Shown here: positions 52,009 to 60,601 of the stretch, in pieces
Layout of the letters: every line of letters begins with the position of its first letter
Position numbering within the stretch: position 1 is the stretch's first letter
DNA from: CAZDKK01 sp964506245
GTDB lineage: Bacteria; Eisenbacteria; RBG-16-71-46; CAIMUX01; WJJG01
Direction of reading: 5' to 3'
Assembly: GCA_964506245.1 (NCBI GenBank)
Contig: CAZDKK010000007.1
Span: 1 to 64,000 of the forward strand
Length of the DNA: 64,000 bases
The notes under the pieces: generated by a model
Told to the model about the DNA's origin: nothing
The model's input: only the letters and a program-made list of their open reading frames with translations
Databases searched by the model: none
Program-made: the position numbers and the translations under genes

Positions 52009-54210
52009 TCACCGCAAGACGGTGATCCGCTGCACCTGCGTCCTTTCCTCGACCGCGAGCCGGCAGTAGTAGGTCCCGCCCGCCACCGGGCGGCCCGCCG
52101 CATCGCGTCCGTCCCAGCGCAACAGATGCTCGCCGGATCCGAGCGTCCCGCGCGCCAGGACGCGCACCAGCCGACCGCTCGCATCGAAGACGGCGAGCTC
52201 ACCGGGGATTGCACGCGGCGTCGCGTAGCGCAGCGCGACGCCCCCAGCCGTCAGCAGACTCGGTGTGACGGGGTGGAGCACCGGGCGCAAGATGCGCGCC
52301 TCGCCCTCGGGCGCACCAGCCATCGGCGGAACCACGATGCGCACGTCGTCGATGTACCAACCCTCGAGCACATCGGCGCCGTCGCTCCCGAACGCCCAGC
52401 GCAGGCGCGCCGGTCCTTCATAGCCGGTCAGATCCACCCACACCTCGGTCCAGTCGCGTGTCCCCGACCAGACCGGCGTCTCGGCCGCGAAGGGCCCTGG
52501 GGTGGTCCCGGTCCGGATCAGGTAGGGATAGCCGTCCATCGGGGTGAGCGATTGCCAGGTGATCCCTTCGTCGAGGGAGATCTCGAGCAAGCCGCCGTCG
52601 TAGCAGTGGTCCGGATAGGCCGCACTCGTCTCGGCGTCGATCCAGTGCCAGAACTCGAGGCGCGACCCGGCCGGCAGATCGAAGTCCGCGGTCTCGAGCA
52701 GCGAATAGAGGAGGTTCCCGTAGGTCACGTTGCCCGCGCCGCCGCACTTCCAGCTCGTCTGCCCGGCGTAGGTGTGGTTGCGGTAGGTCTCGAGGTGCCA
52801 CTCATCGAGCCACGCACCCGGCCCGGCGGCGTGCGTCCAGGAAGCTCCGCTCGCTTCCATGTCGTCGGCGAAGATCTCGCCCACACAGAAGATGAAGGGA
52901 CAGGCCGCGACATACGGGCTCGGGCCGGAGAGCACGAGGCGCAGGTGCTCCGTGTAGACCGGTGGGCAGCTCGGATCGATCGCGACGGTGAAACCGTCCT
53001 CCACGATCGACTGGCCGACCTCGAGGGTGCCCAGCGTGTGGGGCGTCGGGTCGGTGCCGAAGTAGGGCGAGGCGCTGCCCAGCACGGCCGTCAGCGCCTG
53101 CGTGGCGCTGCCGCCGACGTTTTCGATCTGCAGGGTGACGGCGACCGTCTCGCCCGGCTCGGGCGTCCCGTTGCCGTTGCCGCCGCCGCTGTCGTCGATC
53201 GCGGCCAACCCGATCAGGTAGGCCGGGGCGCGCGCCGTCACATCGAAGCGGGTCTGCCACGGTTCCTCGCTCAGCACCAGGTCGAAGGGGAGGGCCTCCC
53301 CGTCGGGAACGTCGTAGGTGACGTGGAAGACATAGGGCACGGCGTTGACGGCGACCTGCCCACCGGGAATCGTGCCGAAGTCCGCCGCTCCCTGGGACAG
53401 GCCGACGAATGCCGAGGAGGAACTCAGCGCCGCCGTGACGCCGTGAGCATCGAGGTGTCCGATGTTGTGCAACCGCAGGCGCAGCTCGATCGTCTCGTCG
53501 CACTCCACGATGCCGTCCCCGTCGCCCCGCGAGGCGCCGCTGGCGTCGTCGTCGACGATCAGGTCGTCAACGGTGAGGTAGATCCGGTCGAGGCCGAAGT
53601 CGAGCACGATGTCGTCCGCGGAGACCTCCGCGTACTCGCTGGCCCCTCAGCAGTCGTAGATATCGGTGAAGAGCGATACGCGCAGGAAGCGCACCTGCCC
53701 CGGGTCGACGGCTGGGAGATTCGTCAGCTCGTCGTTGACGTTGAAGCTCCACTCCGTCCACATGCCGGCCGGCATGCCGATCACGTGTTGATCCGGACCG
53801 CTCTCCCACGTGCAGTAGTGGGTCCAGTTGCCCAGGCGCGTCTCCCCCAGGCGAGCCTGCGACGCGTCCAGGTACTCGATGACCAGCGCCGCCGCCGCCC
53901 ACGCGGTCGAGGTGGCCGTGGTGTTGAAGTAGAAGGAGGCCGAGAAGGCCAACTCCATCTCGGGCACCCAGACCGTCTGGGCCAGGCGGACCCAGCCGAG
54001 TCCCGTGCTCTGGGCGATGTGGGCCTCGTAGTCCGGGTCCGGGTCGTAGGCGACCCCCCGATCGACTGCGAAGTTCTCTGCGGTGCTGGTCTGCACCCAC
54101 TCGGGCTCGAACGGAAGCTCGAAGTCGCCGTTCGTGACGAGATTGTCGGCTCGCGCCGGCAGGGCCACGAGCCCGCACAAGACGAGCAGCCATGCGGTGG
54201 TGCGCATCAT
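52009..54210 (-). CDS. Exported galactose-binding/FlgD-tail protein with in-frame UGA (candidate selenoprotein, else pseudogene)
   Basis: A single frame of 734 codons interrupted only by TGA at 53649-53647 (codon 188). Start ATG 54210 follows GGGGAGGGACTC; signal peptide MMRTTAWLLVLCGLVALPARA. The first domain starts DNLVTNGDFELPFEPEW, a galactose-binding-like sandwich. It runs through VRFLRVSLFTDIYDC to the TGA and is completed after it by GASEYAEVSADDIVLDF, so the codon lies inside one domain. Later come two CARDB-like sandwich repeats (GDGDGIVECDETIELRLRLH, GNGNGTPEPGETVAVTLQIE), a MAM/jelly-roll-like domain (LEGWYIDDVRIV) and a FlgD-like tail (VFDASGRLVRVLA, WDGRDAAGRPVAGGTYYCRL). Decoded as Sec, the site is Cys-Sec. 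A hairpin with AGGUCU loop follows. Confidence 0.7.
53617..53632 (-). promoter_or_regulatory. Candidate bacterial SECIS hairpin in the galactose-binding/FlgD gene
   Basis: The minus strand reads CGCGGA-GGUC-UCCGCG: six perfect pairs with a GGUC loop closed by A-U, the same AGGUCU top as E. coli fdhF. GGUC lies at nucleotides 24-27 from the U of UGA (22-25 in fdhF). Below the stem an A/G mismatch and two more pairs follow. Confidence 0.55.
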
Positions 54211-54272
54211 GAGTCCCTCCCCGTGGAAGAGTTCGGAGCCCCAAAGCCTCACCCCATGATACCACCGGCAGG

Positions 54273-54304
54273 GCCCGCCCTCCCGCCGCAAACGGCAGGC
54301 GGGC
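54273..54304 (-). terminator. Terminator hairpin at the end of the sulfur operon
   Basis: GCCCGCC pairs with GGCGGGC, and inside it GCCG-CAAA-CGGC forms a second stem. It lies about 20 bases past the YeeE-rhodanese stop and before the next gene. No U-tract. Confidence 0.5.
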
Positions 54305-54324
54305 GGGGGGCACTGGGGAGGCTC

Positions 54325-55698
54325 TCAGCCGCAGCCCCCTTTGGCCACCACCTTCCGCTGGAGCACGACCTTCTTCGCGTAGGCGCGCGCGGGAGCCTCC
54401 CGGCCGTCAAACCAGTCGGGCTGCCCGGCGGCGCTTGCGAGCCGGGCGGCGGCGCAGTCGAGGATCGGCTCGCGCCGCGCGAGCTCGGGATGGGCCGAGG
54501 GAATCCGATCCCCCGCGCTCACCAGGAACCTCCAGGCGAGCGCCTCCCCAGCATCGTCGCTCCCCGCGCCTCCTGCTCGTGCCGCCACGCACGGGCTTGG
54601 CGGGTACGCCGCAAGCCACCCGTTGATCCCCCCCTCCACGATGTAGAGGTTGATCACGCCCTGGGCGCGCAACTGCTTCCACGCCTCGGTTGCATCGCGC
54701 TCGCCGTTGCTGGCGAGGAAGACGATGTGGTTATCGGGCTTTCCTTGCAGCTCGCGCACCAGGGTCGGGTCGAGGACGCCCGTGGGATCGATCCGACGCG
54801 ACCCATACAAATGGAACAGGTTGTAGTCGGCCTCGGAGCGCACCTCGAGGATGCGCACCGCGATCGACACGTCCCGGCGCAGATCGACGACCTCCCCTGG
54901 GTCGACGTACATGGCCCGGGTGGCGAGATCGGCGCCGGCCCGCGGCTCGATCCAGCGCCAGCGCGCCGCCGCGCCGGGCTGGCCGAGGAGCGCGACCAGC
55001 CCCGCGACCGCGATCAGCGCGCCGGCCGCGAGGCGCCATCCGCCAACGCGACGGCCGGACGCGGAGCGCTCCCCGCGGCTCCCTGCGGTTCCGTCGCCCG
55101 CAGCCCCGGGCTCGCGTCGGCCCGCGCCTCCAAACCTCCGCTCGGCGACCTCTCCGAGCGCGAACATCCCCAGCGCCATGAGCACGAGCGCGAGCACCGC
55201 CACGCCCGTGGGAATGGCCAGCCAGTCGGCGAGGGTGAAGCGGCCGAGGTAGCTCGCGTGCCACCAGGTGTCGAAGGCCCCCACCGTTTCGCCGAAGAGG
55301 AGCACGCCGCAGAGCCCGCCCACCACGAAGAAGATGCCGTCCAGCTTGAGGGTGGCCGCCGCGACGAGCGACGTGCCCGGGCAGAAGCCCCCGATGATGA
55401 AGCCCACGCCCATCACCAGGCCGCCGGCGATCCCGGGCCAGAGGTACGTGGGGTTGATCCAGACGCGCTGCAGATCGAGGAGCTCGAGGGCGGCGGCCAG
55501 GTGAATGAGCACGGCCGCGACGATGATCCCGGTGAACATGACCTTCAGCACGGTCATCTCGCGCAGGTAGAACTGCGCCGCGAGCTTGCGCGAGTCGCCG
55601 AATCCCGACATCTCGAGCACCGCGCCGAACGCCATTCCGATGAGGAGGAAGACGATGAACTCAACGAGACCGCCCCCGGGAAACGTGTAGGGTGCCAT
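54325..55698 (-). CDS. YeeE/YedE sulfur transporter fused to a rhodanese-like domain
   Basis: A 457-residue inner-membrane protein. Residues 1-185 are a YeeE/YedE half with about five membrane segments and the conserved Cys in VGFIIGGFCPGTSLVAAATL. After a basic Gly-rich linker another membrane segment (LAAGALIAVAGLVALLG) leads to an outer rhodanese-like domain (AVRILEVRSEADYNLFHLYG). Where active rhodaneses carry Cys the loop reads VFLASNGERD, so it probably binds but does not transfer sulfane sulfur. The family includes thiosulfate uptake proteins (TsuA-like). The start has GAGGAGGGGAGC. It is the last gene of the operon, 10 bases after the other YeeE gene. Confidence 0.88.
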   Translation of the reverse strand: MAPYTFPGGGLVEFIVFLLIGMAFGAVLEMSGFGDSRKLAAQFYLREMTVLKVMFTGIIVAAVLIHLAAALELLDLQRVWINPTYLWPGIAGGLVMGVGFIIGGFCPGTSLVAAATLKLDGIFFVVGGLCGVLLFGETVGAFDTWWHASYLGRFTLADWLAIPTGVAVLALVLMALGMFALGEVAERRFGGAGRREPGAAGDGTAGSRGERSASGRRVGGWRLAAGALIAVAGLVALLGQPGAAARWRWIEPRAGADLATRAMYVDPGEVVDLRRDVSIAVRILEVRSEADYNLFHLYGSRRIDPTGVLDPTLVRELQGKPDNHIVFLASNGERDATEAWKQLRAQGVINLYIVEGGINGWLAAYPPSPCVAARAGGAGSDDAGEALAWRFLVSAGDRIPSAHPELARREPILDCAAARLASAAGQPDWFDGREAPARAYAKKVVLQRKVVAKGGCG

Positions 55699-55708
55699 GC
55701 TCCCCTCC

Positions 55709-56251
55709 TCAGTTCCACAGCCGCCGCAGCCAGTAGGCGAGCGCGTAGGCTGAGGCGAAGATGGCGAACATGAAGGCGAAGCTCCCCACGGACAGCACCG
55801 CGCCCCCGCTCAGCGCCTGGCCTGAGGTGCATCCGCGCCCGAGCCGGGCGCCGTAGGCCATGATCAGCCCGCCGAGGAAGGCGAGCGCCCAGCGGGCCGG
55901 GACGCTCACGCGCGGACCGCGGCGGGTTTCTGCGCGGAAGCGCCGGTGGATCAGGCCGGAGACCATCCCGCCCAGGACCGTCCCCAGCAGCATGGTCACG
56001 CCGGGGTGCTTCAAGGCGGGTCGGTTGCCGCCGCCCATCTCCGCCATGTATCCCACCCGATCGATGTGGGCCGGCGCGAAGAGGTCCAGCACGAAGACTT
56101 GCACGCGGTTGATCGCCGCCGAAGCGCCCAGGCCGTTGCCGGTGATGTAGAAGGCGAGGAACAGGACCACCCCCAGAAGGGCCCCGCCCACATAGGGGTT
56201 GAGATAGCCGGCCGGCGGACGCGGCGGCCGGCGCGGTGTCCGTTCAGGCAT
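55709..56251 (-). CDS. YeeE/YedE-family transporter half
   Basis: A 180-residue membrane protein with four or so hydrophobic segments and the family motif ARLGRGCTSGQALSGGAVLS, which holds the conserved Cys. Together with the next gene it would form the two pseudo-symmetric halves of a YeeE/YedE transporter for thiosulfate or a related sulfur compound. The start follows AGGAGGAGAGTTCCC and overlaps the cytochrome gene by 8 bases. Confidence 0.9.
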   Translation of the reverse strand: MPERTPRRPPRPPAGYLNPYVGGALLGVVLFLAFYITGNGLGASAAINRVQVFVLDLFAPAHIDRVGYMAEMGGGNRPALKHPGVTMLLGTVLGGMVSGLIHRRFRAETRRGPRVSVPARWALAFLGGLIMAYGARLGRGCTSGQALSGGAVLSVGSFAFMFAIFASAYALAYWLRRLWN

Positions 56252-58433
56252 GGGAACTCTCCTCCTTCCGGGTGAGGTGGGCTGGGTCCACGTGATCGTA
56301 GCCGCTGACCATCGCCCGCAGATTGGAGAAGACGGTGTGCCCGGTCGTGGTCAGATAGAGGTGCAGGACGAAGAAGGCCAGGAACGCCCAGGCCCCGAGG
56401 TTGTGGATGGGCGCCACCACCGTCAGCCCGCCGGTATGCGCCGCGAGCGCGGGCCGCCCCGAGATGGCCCACATGATCACGCCGGTGACCACCTGCAGCG
56501 GGAATAGGACGCTCAACAACAGCAGGTAGGTGACCTGCTGGAGAGGATTCAACCTCCGCTCCGGTATCTTCGGCGAGGGGTGCGGCTGCCCCAAGAAGAT
56601 CCCCCACGTGTAGAAGTGCGCCTGAGCCATGATGCGCCCCAGCAATCCCTGCGGATACGGCAGGTACTTGCGGATCGCGCTCGTCGCCAGGTGATAGAAG
56701 AGCGACAGGAACCCGTTGACCGTGAGGATCACAGCGAAGATGTTGTGGACCGTGACCGCGGTGGGCAGCGGGAGGAGTGCGCGCTCCCGTGCGAAGTGCA
56801 CCTCCACACCCGTGACCATGAGCACGAGCACGCTCCCGGCCATGAACCAGTGCCAGATGCGCTCGTAGACGGTGTACATGTAGACGCGCTCCAGGTGGCC
56901 ATGGGAGGTGGGCCGTCCAGCCCGCGTGAGGACGCGGATCCCGCCGTGCACCAGCGCGCCGATCACGACCGCTGCAAAGAGCGCGAATCCCGCGCGGTCG
57001 ATCCAGCAGCCGCGGGCGTACCCGAAGATGTACAGGCCCCGCGGCGGTTCGGGCTCGACGCGCCGCGACGGTCCCAGATCGAGCCCCGCGGAGAGGCGCG
57101 AGGACTCCCTGGCGTGACAGTCGTTGCAGCCCCGGCTTACCTGTTCGCGCGAGAGCACGCCATGGCGAACCGGGTGGGTCTCGACGGCCTGCACGATCTC
57201 GGGCGCGGAGACGCCGGCCGCCAGGAGCCGCTCCCGAATCAGCGCCGACTTCTCCGGGGTGTCGAGCCGCAGCTCGGCGGGCGAGAGCGCGCGGTCACCG
57301 TCCGCGTCGAACGCGTCGAGCACCTGCGCGGCGTACCCCTCCCCGTCGAGGTACGCCCGCCGCACGACCTCCCACGGTATGGCGGCCCGGGTGTCGGCCG
57401 TGCGCCAGGACCAGACCTCGATCGCGTTGACCGCATCGAGCCGGGGCTGCCCGTCGGGCCCCACCCGGCGAGCCAGCATCGGAGTATACCCGGTGTTGTA
57501 CGCCGTGTTCAGCGTCTCGCCGGGCCGGGGCGCAACGCCGCGCAGGAGCAGCGCGGGCGCTCCCGCCGCCGTCACCACGGTGCTGTCGATCATCCGCGCG
57601 GCCGGTCCGAAAAGGTGCGGAATGTGGCAGGCTTCGCACGCGACCGCGGCCAGGTGCCGCTCCCGGTAGGGCAGGAAGTCGTGGATCTCGAGCGGCGCGT
57701 GGCAGGAGGTGCACCCGGCCGCGGAGAGACGATGGTCGGGACGCCGCAGGAACTCGGCCAGGGTGAGCCGGCGTGGATCCTCCCGCAAGTACCCCGGCCG
57801 CTCCCTCTGCGCCTCGACCTTGAGCGGGTTGTTCGCGGCGTAGTGGCAGGCGATGCAGCCGACGAGCCGGCGTGCGTGAGCATCCCAGGGGTAGGCGCGC
57901 GCCTCCTTGTTGCTGAGGTTGAGGAGCGATTCCGACAGGTTATGCCCCGAGAGGACGGCGCCCGTGCGCAGCGTGAGCGCGTCACTGCGCGCGGGGCCGG
58001 CGGAGCCGAAGTCATCCGGCACCCGCAGCGGCTCCGGCCCTGGGTGCACGAGGCCGTGGCAGGCCGCGCAGTGCTCGTCGCGCGGTGCGGAGATCCGCAG
58101 CGCCGCGCGGCGCAGGCGGCCGTCGGAATCGTAGGCCTCCGGCTCGACCGGGAACTGCCCGCCCTGGACGTGGCAGACGACGCACTCCGCCCGCACGCGA
58201 TGGTTCCAGTGATCGTTGCGGGCGTTGATCGCCTCCGCGTCGTGGCAGGCGCCGCACGTGCGCACCGACGACACCGGCCGGCCGGTGTGGGCGGCCGGTG
58301 CGCCGGTCGCATCGAGCGGGGCGAAGAGCGGATGCATGGGGTTCGGCTCGACTGCAAGGGAGGCAGGCGCGAACCAGGCCGCCAACGCGAGCCCGACCGC
58401 CGCCCAGACGAGGTTGCCCCGACGGACGGTCAT
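56244..58433 (-). CDS. CbcL-like fusion of multiheme cytochrome c and diheme cytochrome b
   Basis: A 729-residue protein. Signal peptide, then a periplasmic part with seven CxxCH heme sites (CGACH, CVVCH, CAACH, CIACH, CTSCH, CEACH, CNDCH). An EF-hand-like segment DAFDADGDRALSPAEL lies between the sixth and seventh. The C-terminal ~230 residues are a membrane cytochrome b of the FdnI/HydC type, with His-bearing helices (RVYMYTVYERIWHWFMAGSV, VTVHNIFAVILTVNGF, LGAWAFLAFFVLHLYLTTTGH). This architecture resembles CbcL of Geobacter, a quinol-cytochrome oxidoreductase. It would pass electrons between the quinone pool and the octaheme protein. ATG overlaps the octaheme stop (ATGA). Confidence 0.9.
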   Translation of the reverse strand: MTVRRGNLVWAAVGLALAAWFAPASLAVEPNPMHPLFAPLDATGAPAAHTGRPVSSVRTCGACHDAEAINARNDHWNHRVRAECVVCHVQGGQFPVEPEAYDSDGRLRRAALRISAPRDEHCAACHGLVHPGPEPLRVPDDFGSAGPARSDALTLRTGAVLSGHNLSESLLNLSNKEARAYPWDAHARRLVGCIACHYAANNPLKVEAQRERPGYLREDPRRLTLAEFLRRPDHRLSAAGCTSCHAPLEIHDFLPYRERHLAAVACEACHIPHLFGPAARMIDSTVVTAAGAPALLLRGVAPRPGETLNTAYNTGYTPMLARRVGPDGQPRLDAVNAIEVWSWRTADTRAAIPWEVVRRAYLDGEGYAAQVLDAFDADGDRALSPAELRLDTPEKSALIRERLLAAGVSAPEIVQAVETHPVRHGVLSREQVSRGCNDCHARESSRLSAGLDLGPSRRVEPEPPRGLYIFGYARGCWIDRAGFALFAAVVIGALVHGGIRVLTRAGRPTSHGHLERVYMYTVYERIWHWFMAGSVLVLMVTGVEVHFARERALLPLPTAVTVHNIFAVILTVNGFLSLFYHLATSAIRKYLPYPQGLLGRIMAQAHFYTWGIFLGQPHPSPKIPERRLNPLQQVTYLLLLSVLFPLQVVTGVIMWAISGRPALAAHTGGLTVVAPIHNLGAWAFLAFFVLHLYLTTTGHTVFSNLRAMVSGYDHVDPAHLTRKEESSHA

Positions 58434-59851
58434 CTCCGGCCTCCCAGGCGCAGCGGGTCCCCCGTGTAGCCGAGCGCCGTCCAGTCCAGGCGCGCGCCGT
58501 CTCCGTGACAATCGGTGCAGACCAATGCCCCCTCCTTGGGCGTCACCATGTGGGAGAGCGGCCAGTACATGGCCGTGCGCGCAAAACCGTAGCGGCCGCT
58601 GAAGGGGAGGCCGGACCTCTCGGCGCCCAAGCGCAACGCGCTCTCCCAGTCGAACGTGTGCCAGTACCCGCCCGCACCGCCCGTCACCGGCGGGAGCAGG
58701 ATCGCGTGCTGCCGGTCGAACGGCTGCGTCGCGCGGTGCACCTTGAACGGCCAGATGCGCGCGTCGGGCTCGGCGATCGAGCCGCGGGGGCGATTGAGGT
58801 CGGTGACCTGGGTCGAGTCGATGCGATCGCCGAGGAGGTAGCGATCGACGGTGCGGTCGAACCAGGAGTACTCCGGGACGACATCCTGGTCGTAGAGGAA
58901 CTCGCCCTTGATCTTCAGATAGTGATGCGGATCGTCGGCGCGGCTCGCATCCCCGGCCTTGCTCCAGTCCCAGTACGTCTTCGTCGGCAGGCGGCGCGCG
59001 TAGGTCGGGATGTGGCACGTCTGACAGGCGAGAGCGCCCAGATGCGCGTCGATCCGTTCGTCGCCGTGCGGTGTGCCCGCGTGGCAGTCGGCGCAGGCGA
59101 CGCCGCCGGCACCCTCGACGCTGACCGAGAACGACCGGCCGGCAATGCGGTGCTTTGCGGTGCGATGGCAATCGATGCACAGGAACCCGTAGCGCCCCAT
59201 GTGCACATCGTCCTCGTCCGACGGGTTGTCCAGACTGCCGTCGAGGTCGCCGTGCTTGACGCCCTGTCCGCCCCCGCCGAAGTTGTGGCAGCCGCCGCAA
59301 TTCTCCCGGCGCGGGAACCCGACCGATCGCGCCGCGGCCAGCAGATCCGTTCCCTCCGTCGGCATCCCCGCCGCCCCCTTGACGTAGGCTCCGGTGCGCT
59401 CGTGGCAGACGAGGCAGTCGACGTTCTGGGCGCGGGAGAAGTCGAAGCCGGCGTCGGCCCAGCCGTACCCGGCGTGGCAGGCCATGCAGCTGACCTCGTT
59501 GCCCGTTGCCCCGATGCAGAAGTTGTTCAGGAGGTTCTTCTTGCCGATCCGCTGCGTTCCGGCATGCCCGGGAACCGCAACCTCCTCCCCCTGCCACTGC
59601 CAGTGGGCCGTGGCCATGACCTCGCGCGCTGCGTCCGGGTGGCAGCCGAGACACGCGCGGGTGACGTCCTGCGGCAGCGAGAACGCCTGCGTGAAATAGG
59701 GCGCGTGGTCAAGGTGGCTGCGCGCGGCCGGCCGCGGTGGCCTCACCGAGCGCGCGGCGTCCACCGGTGCCAGCGCAAGCCCGACCGCCGCCATGACCAC
59801 GGCCGCGGCGACCAGGCCTCCGATCGACACCCCTCTGGCTCGAGCCCCCAT
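58430..59851 (-). CDS. otr: Octaheme tetrathionate-reductase-family cytochrome c
   Basis: A 473-residue exported cytochrome with exactly eight CxxCH sites: CLGCH, CMACH, CLVCH, CGGCH, CIDCH, CADCH, CQTCH and CTDCH. Family blocks of the octaheme tetrathionate reductase (OTR) group are visible: ATAHWQWQGE, GKKNLLNNFCIGATGNEVSC, RENCGGCHNFGGGGQGVKHG and FARTAMYWPLSHMVTPKEGA. OTR enzymes reduce tetrathionate, and nitrite or hydroxylamine in vitro; the real substrate is not known. Signal peptide at the N-terminus. The start ATG shares one base with the Rrf2 stop and follows GGAAGGGGGTG. Confidence 0.92.
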   Translation of the reverse strand: MGARARGVSIGGLVAAAVVMAAVGLALAPVDAARSVRPPRPAARSHLDHAPYFTQAFSLPQDVTRACLGCHPDAAREVMATAHWQWQGEEVAVPGHAGTQRIGKKNLLNNFCIGATGNEVSCMACHAGYGWADAGFDFSRAQNVDCLVCHERTGAYVKGAAGMPTEGTDLLAAARSVGFPRRENCGGCHNFGGGGQGVKHGDLDGSLDNPSDEDDVHMGRYGFLCIDCHRTAKHRIAGRSFSVSVEGAGGVACADCHAGTPHGDERIDAHLGALACQTCHIPTYARRLPTKTYWDWSKAGDASRADDPHHYLKIKGEFLYDQDVVPEYSWFDRTVDRYLLGDRIDSTQVTDLNRPRGSIAEPDARIWPFKVHRATQPFDRQHAILLPPVTGGAGGYWHTFDWESALRLGAERSGLPFSGRYGFARTAMYWPLSHMVTPKEGALVCTDCHGDGARLDWTALGYTGDPLRLGGRR

Positions 59852-60291
59852 CACACCCCCTTCCCCTCTGCAGCGCACTCCGCCGCCACCGCCGCCAGCG
59901 TCGTCGCCTGAAGATAGGCCAGGAACTCCCGCTCGAACTCGTAGACCTTGCGCCCCAGGACGCAGTCGCCCTTCCCATGCCCGCGGCACGCGTGGCCCCT
60001 GAAGAGACACTTGCGCAGGATCACCTTGCCCTCGATCGCCGCGTAGACATCCAGGAGCCGGATCCGTTTGGCGCTGCGGCCGAGCGAGAACCCCCCGCCC
60101 GCGCCACGGTGCGCCACGAGCAGCCCGTGCCGCGCCAGCCGCTGGCAGACCTTGACCATGTGCGCCTCCGACGCGCGGCAGGCGCCCGCCAGCGCGCGAG
60201 CGCTGACGACCGGCTCCCGCGATGCGGCGAGATAGGCCATCGCGTGCAGCGCCAGCGCGGCGGCCTCGGAGAACCTGAGCAGCGTGGCCAT
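59851..60291 (-). CDS. Rrf2-family regulator with three-Cys cluster site
   Basis: A 146-residue winged-helix Rrf2 regulator. The N-terminal HTH is followed by RLARHGLLVAHRGAGGGFSL, the typical wing. Cys95, Cys102 and Cys110 (CLFRGHACRGHGKGDC) match the [2Fe-2S] or [4Fe-4S]-ligating Cys of IscR/NsrR-type members, so it likely senses iron-sulfur state, oxygen, NO or sulfur species. ATG 60291 follows GGAGGGACTC. It is first in the sulfur operon, and a palindrome sits 29 bases upstream. Confidence 0.92.
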   Translation of the reverse strand: MATLLRFSEAAALALHAMAYLAASREPVVSARALAGACRASEAHMVKVCQRLARHGLLVAHRGAGGGFSLGRSAKRIRLLDVYAAIEGKVILRKCLFRGHACRGHGKGDCVLGRKVYEFEREFLAYLQATTLAAVAAECAAEGKGV

Positions 60292-60319
60292 GAGTCCCTC
60301 CATCCCGGAGGAGAGAAAA

Positions 60320-60345
60320 CAGGTAAACAAGTACCATTTTACCTG
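60320..60345. promoter_or_regulatory. Probable Rrf2 operator palindrome
   Basis: A perfect inverted repeat CAGGTAAA-N10-TTTACCTG in an AT-rich island, with an inner GGTA-N6-TACC. It lies 29 bases before the Rrf2 start and probably covers the operon promoter. Confidence 0.6.
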
Positions 60346-60601
60346 CTCTTCGGTCAAGCGGCGGGTGCGCGGCACGCGCAGCGTCCCTGTTGACCTGGGG
60401 CAACCTCGCGGCGAGAATCGACCGCCGATGACCGAGCCGCCCACACCCGACGCGCCGCAGCCGGGCGCCGCCGAGCCGCCTGCCTGCACACCGGAGCCGG
60501 CCGAGGCCCGCCCGCAGGCCGGTGGCCCGCAGCCGGCCGAGGGGCCGGCGGGTGACCTCGACTGCGGCGGGCTGCCCGCGGCACAGCAGGAGGAGGCGAA
60601 C
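60346..60601. other. Leader region before small membrane protein
   Basis: The frame of the downstream gene is open here and encodes Pro/Ala-rich sequence from an ATG at 60428. It has no recognisable domain and lies before a much better ribosome site, so I treat it as noncoding. Confidence 0.4.

Noticed and set aside
51934..55773. 1279-codon ORF on the plus strand
   Set aside because: Runs antisense through two real genes and the intergenic terminator; no recognisable protein segments.
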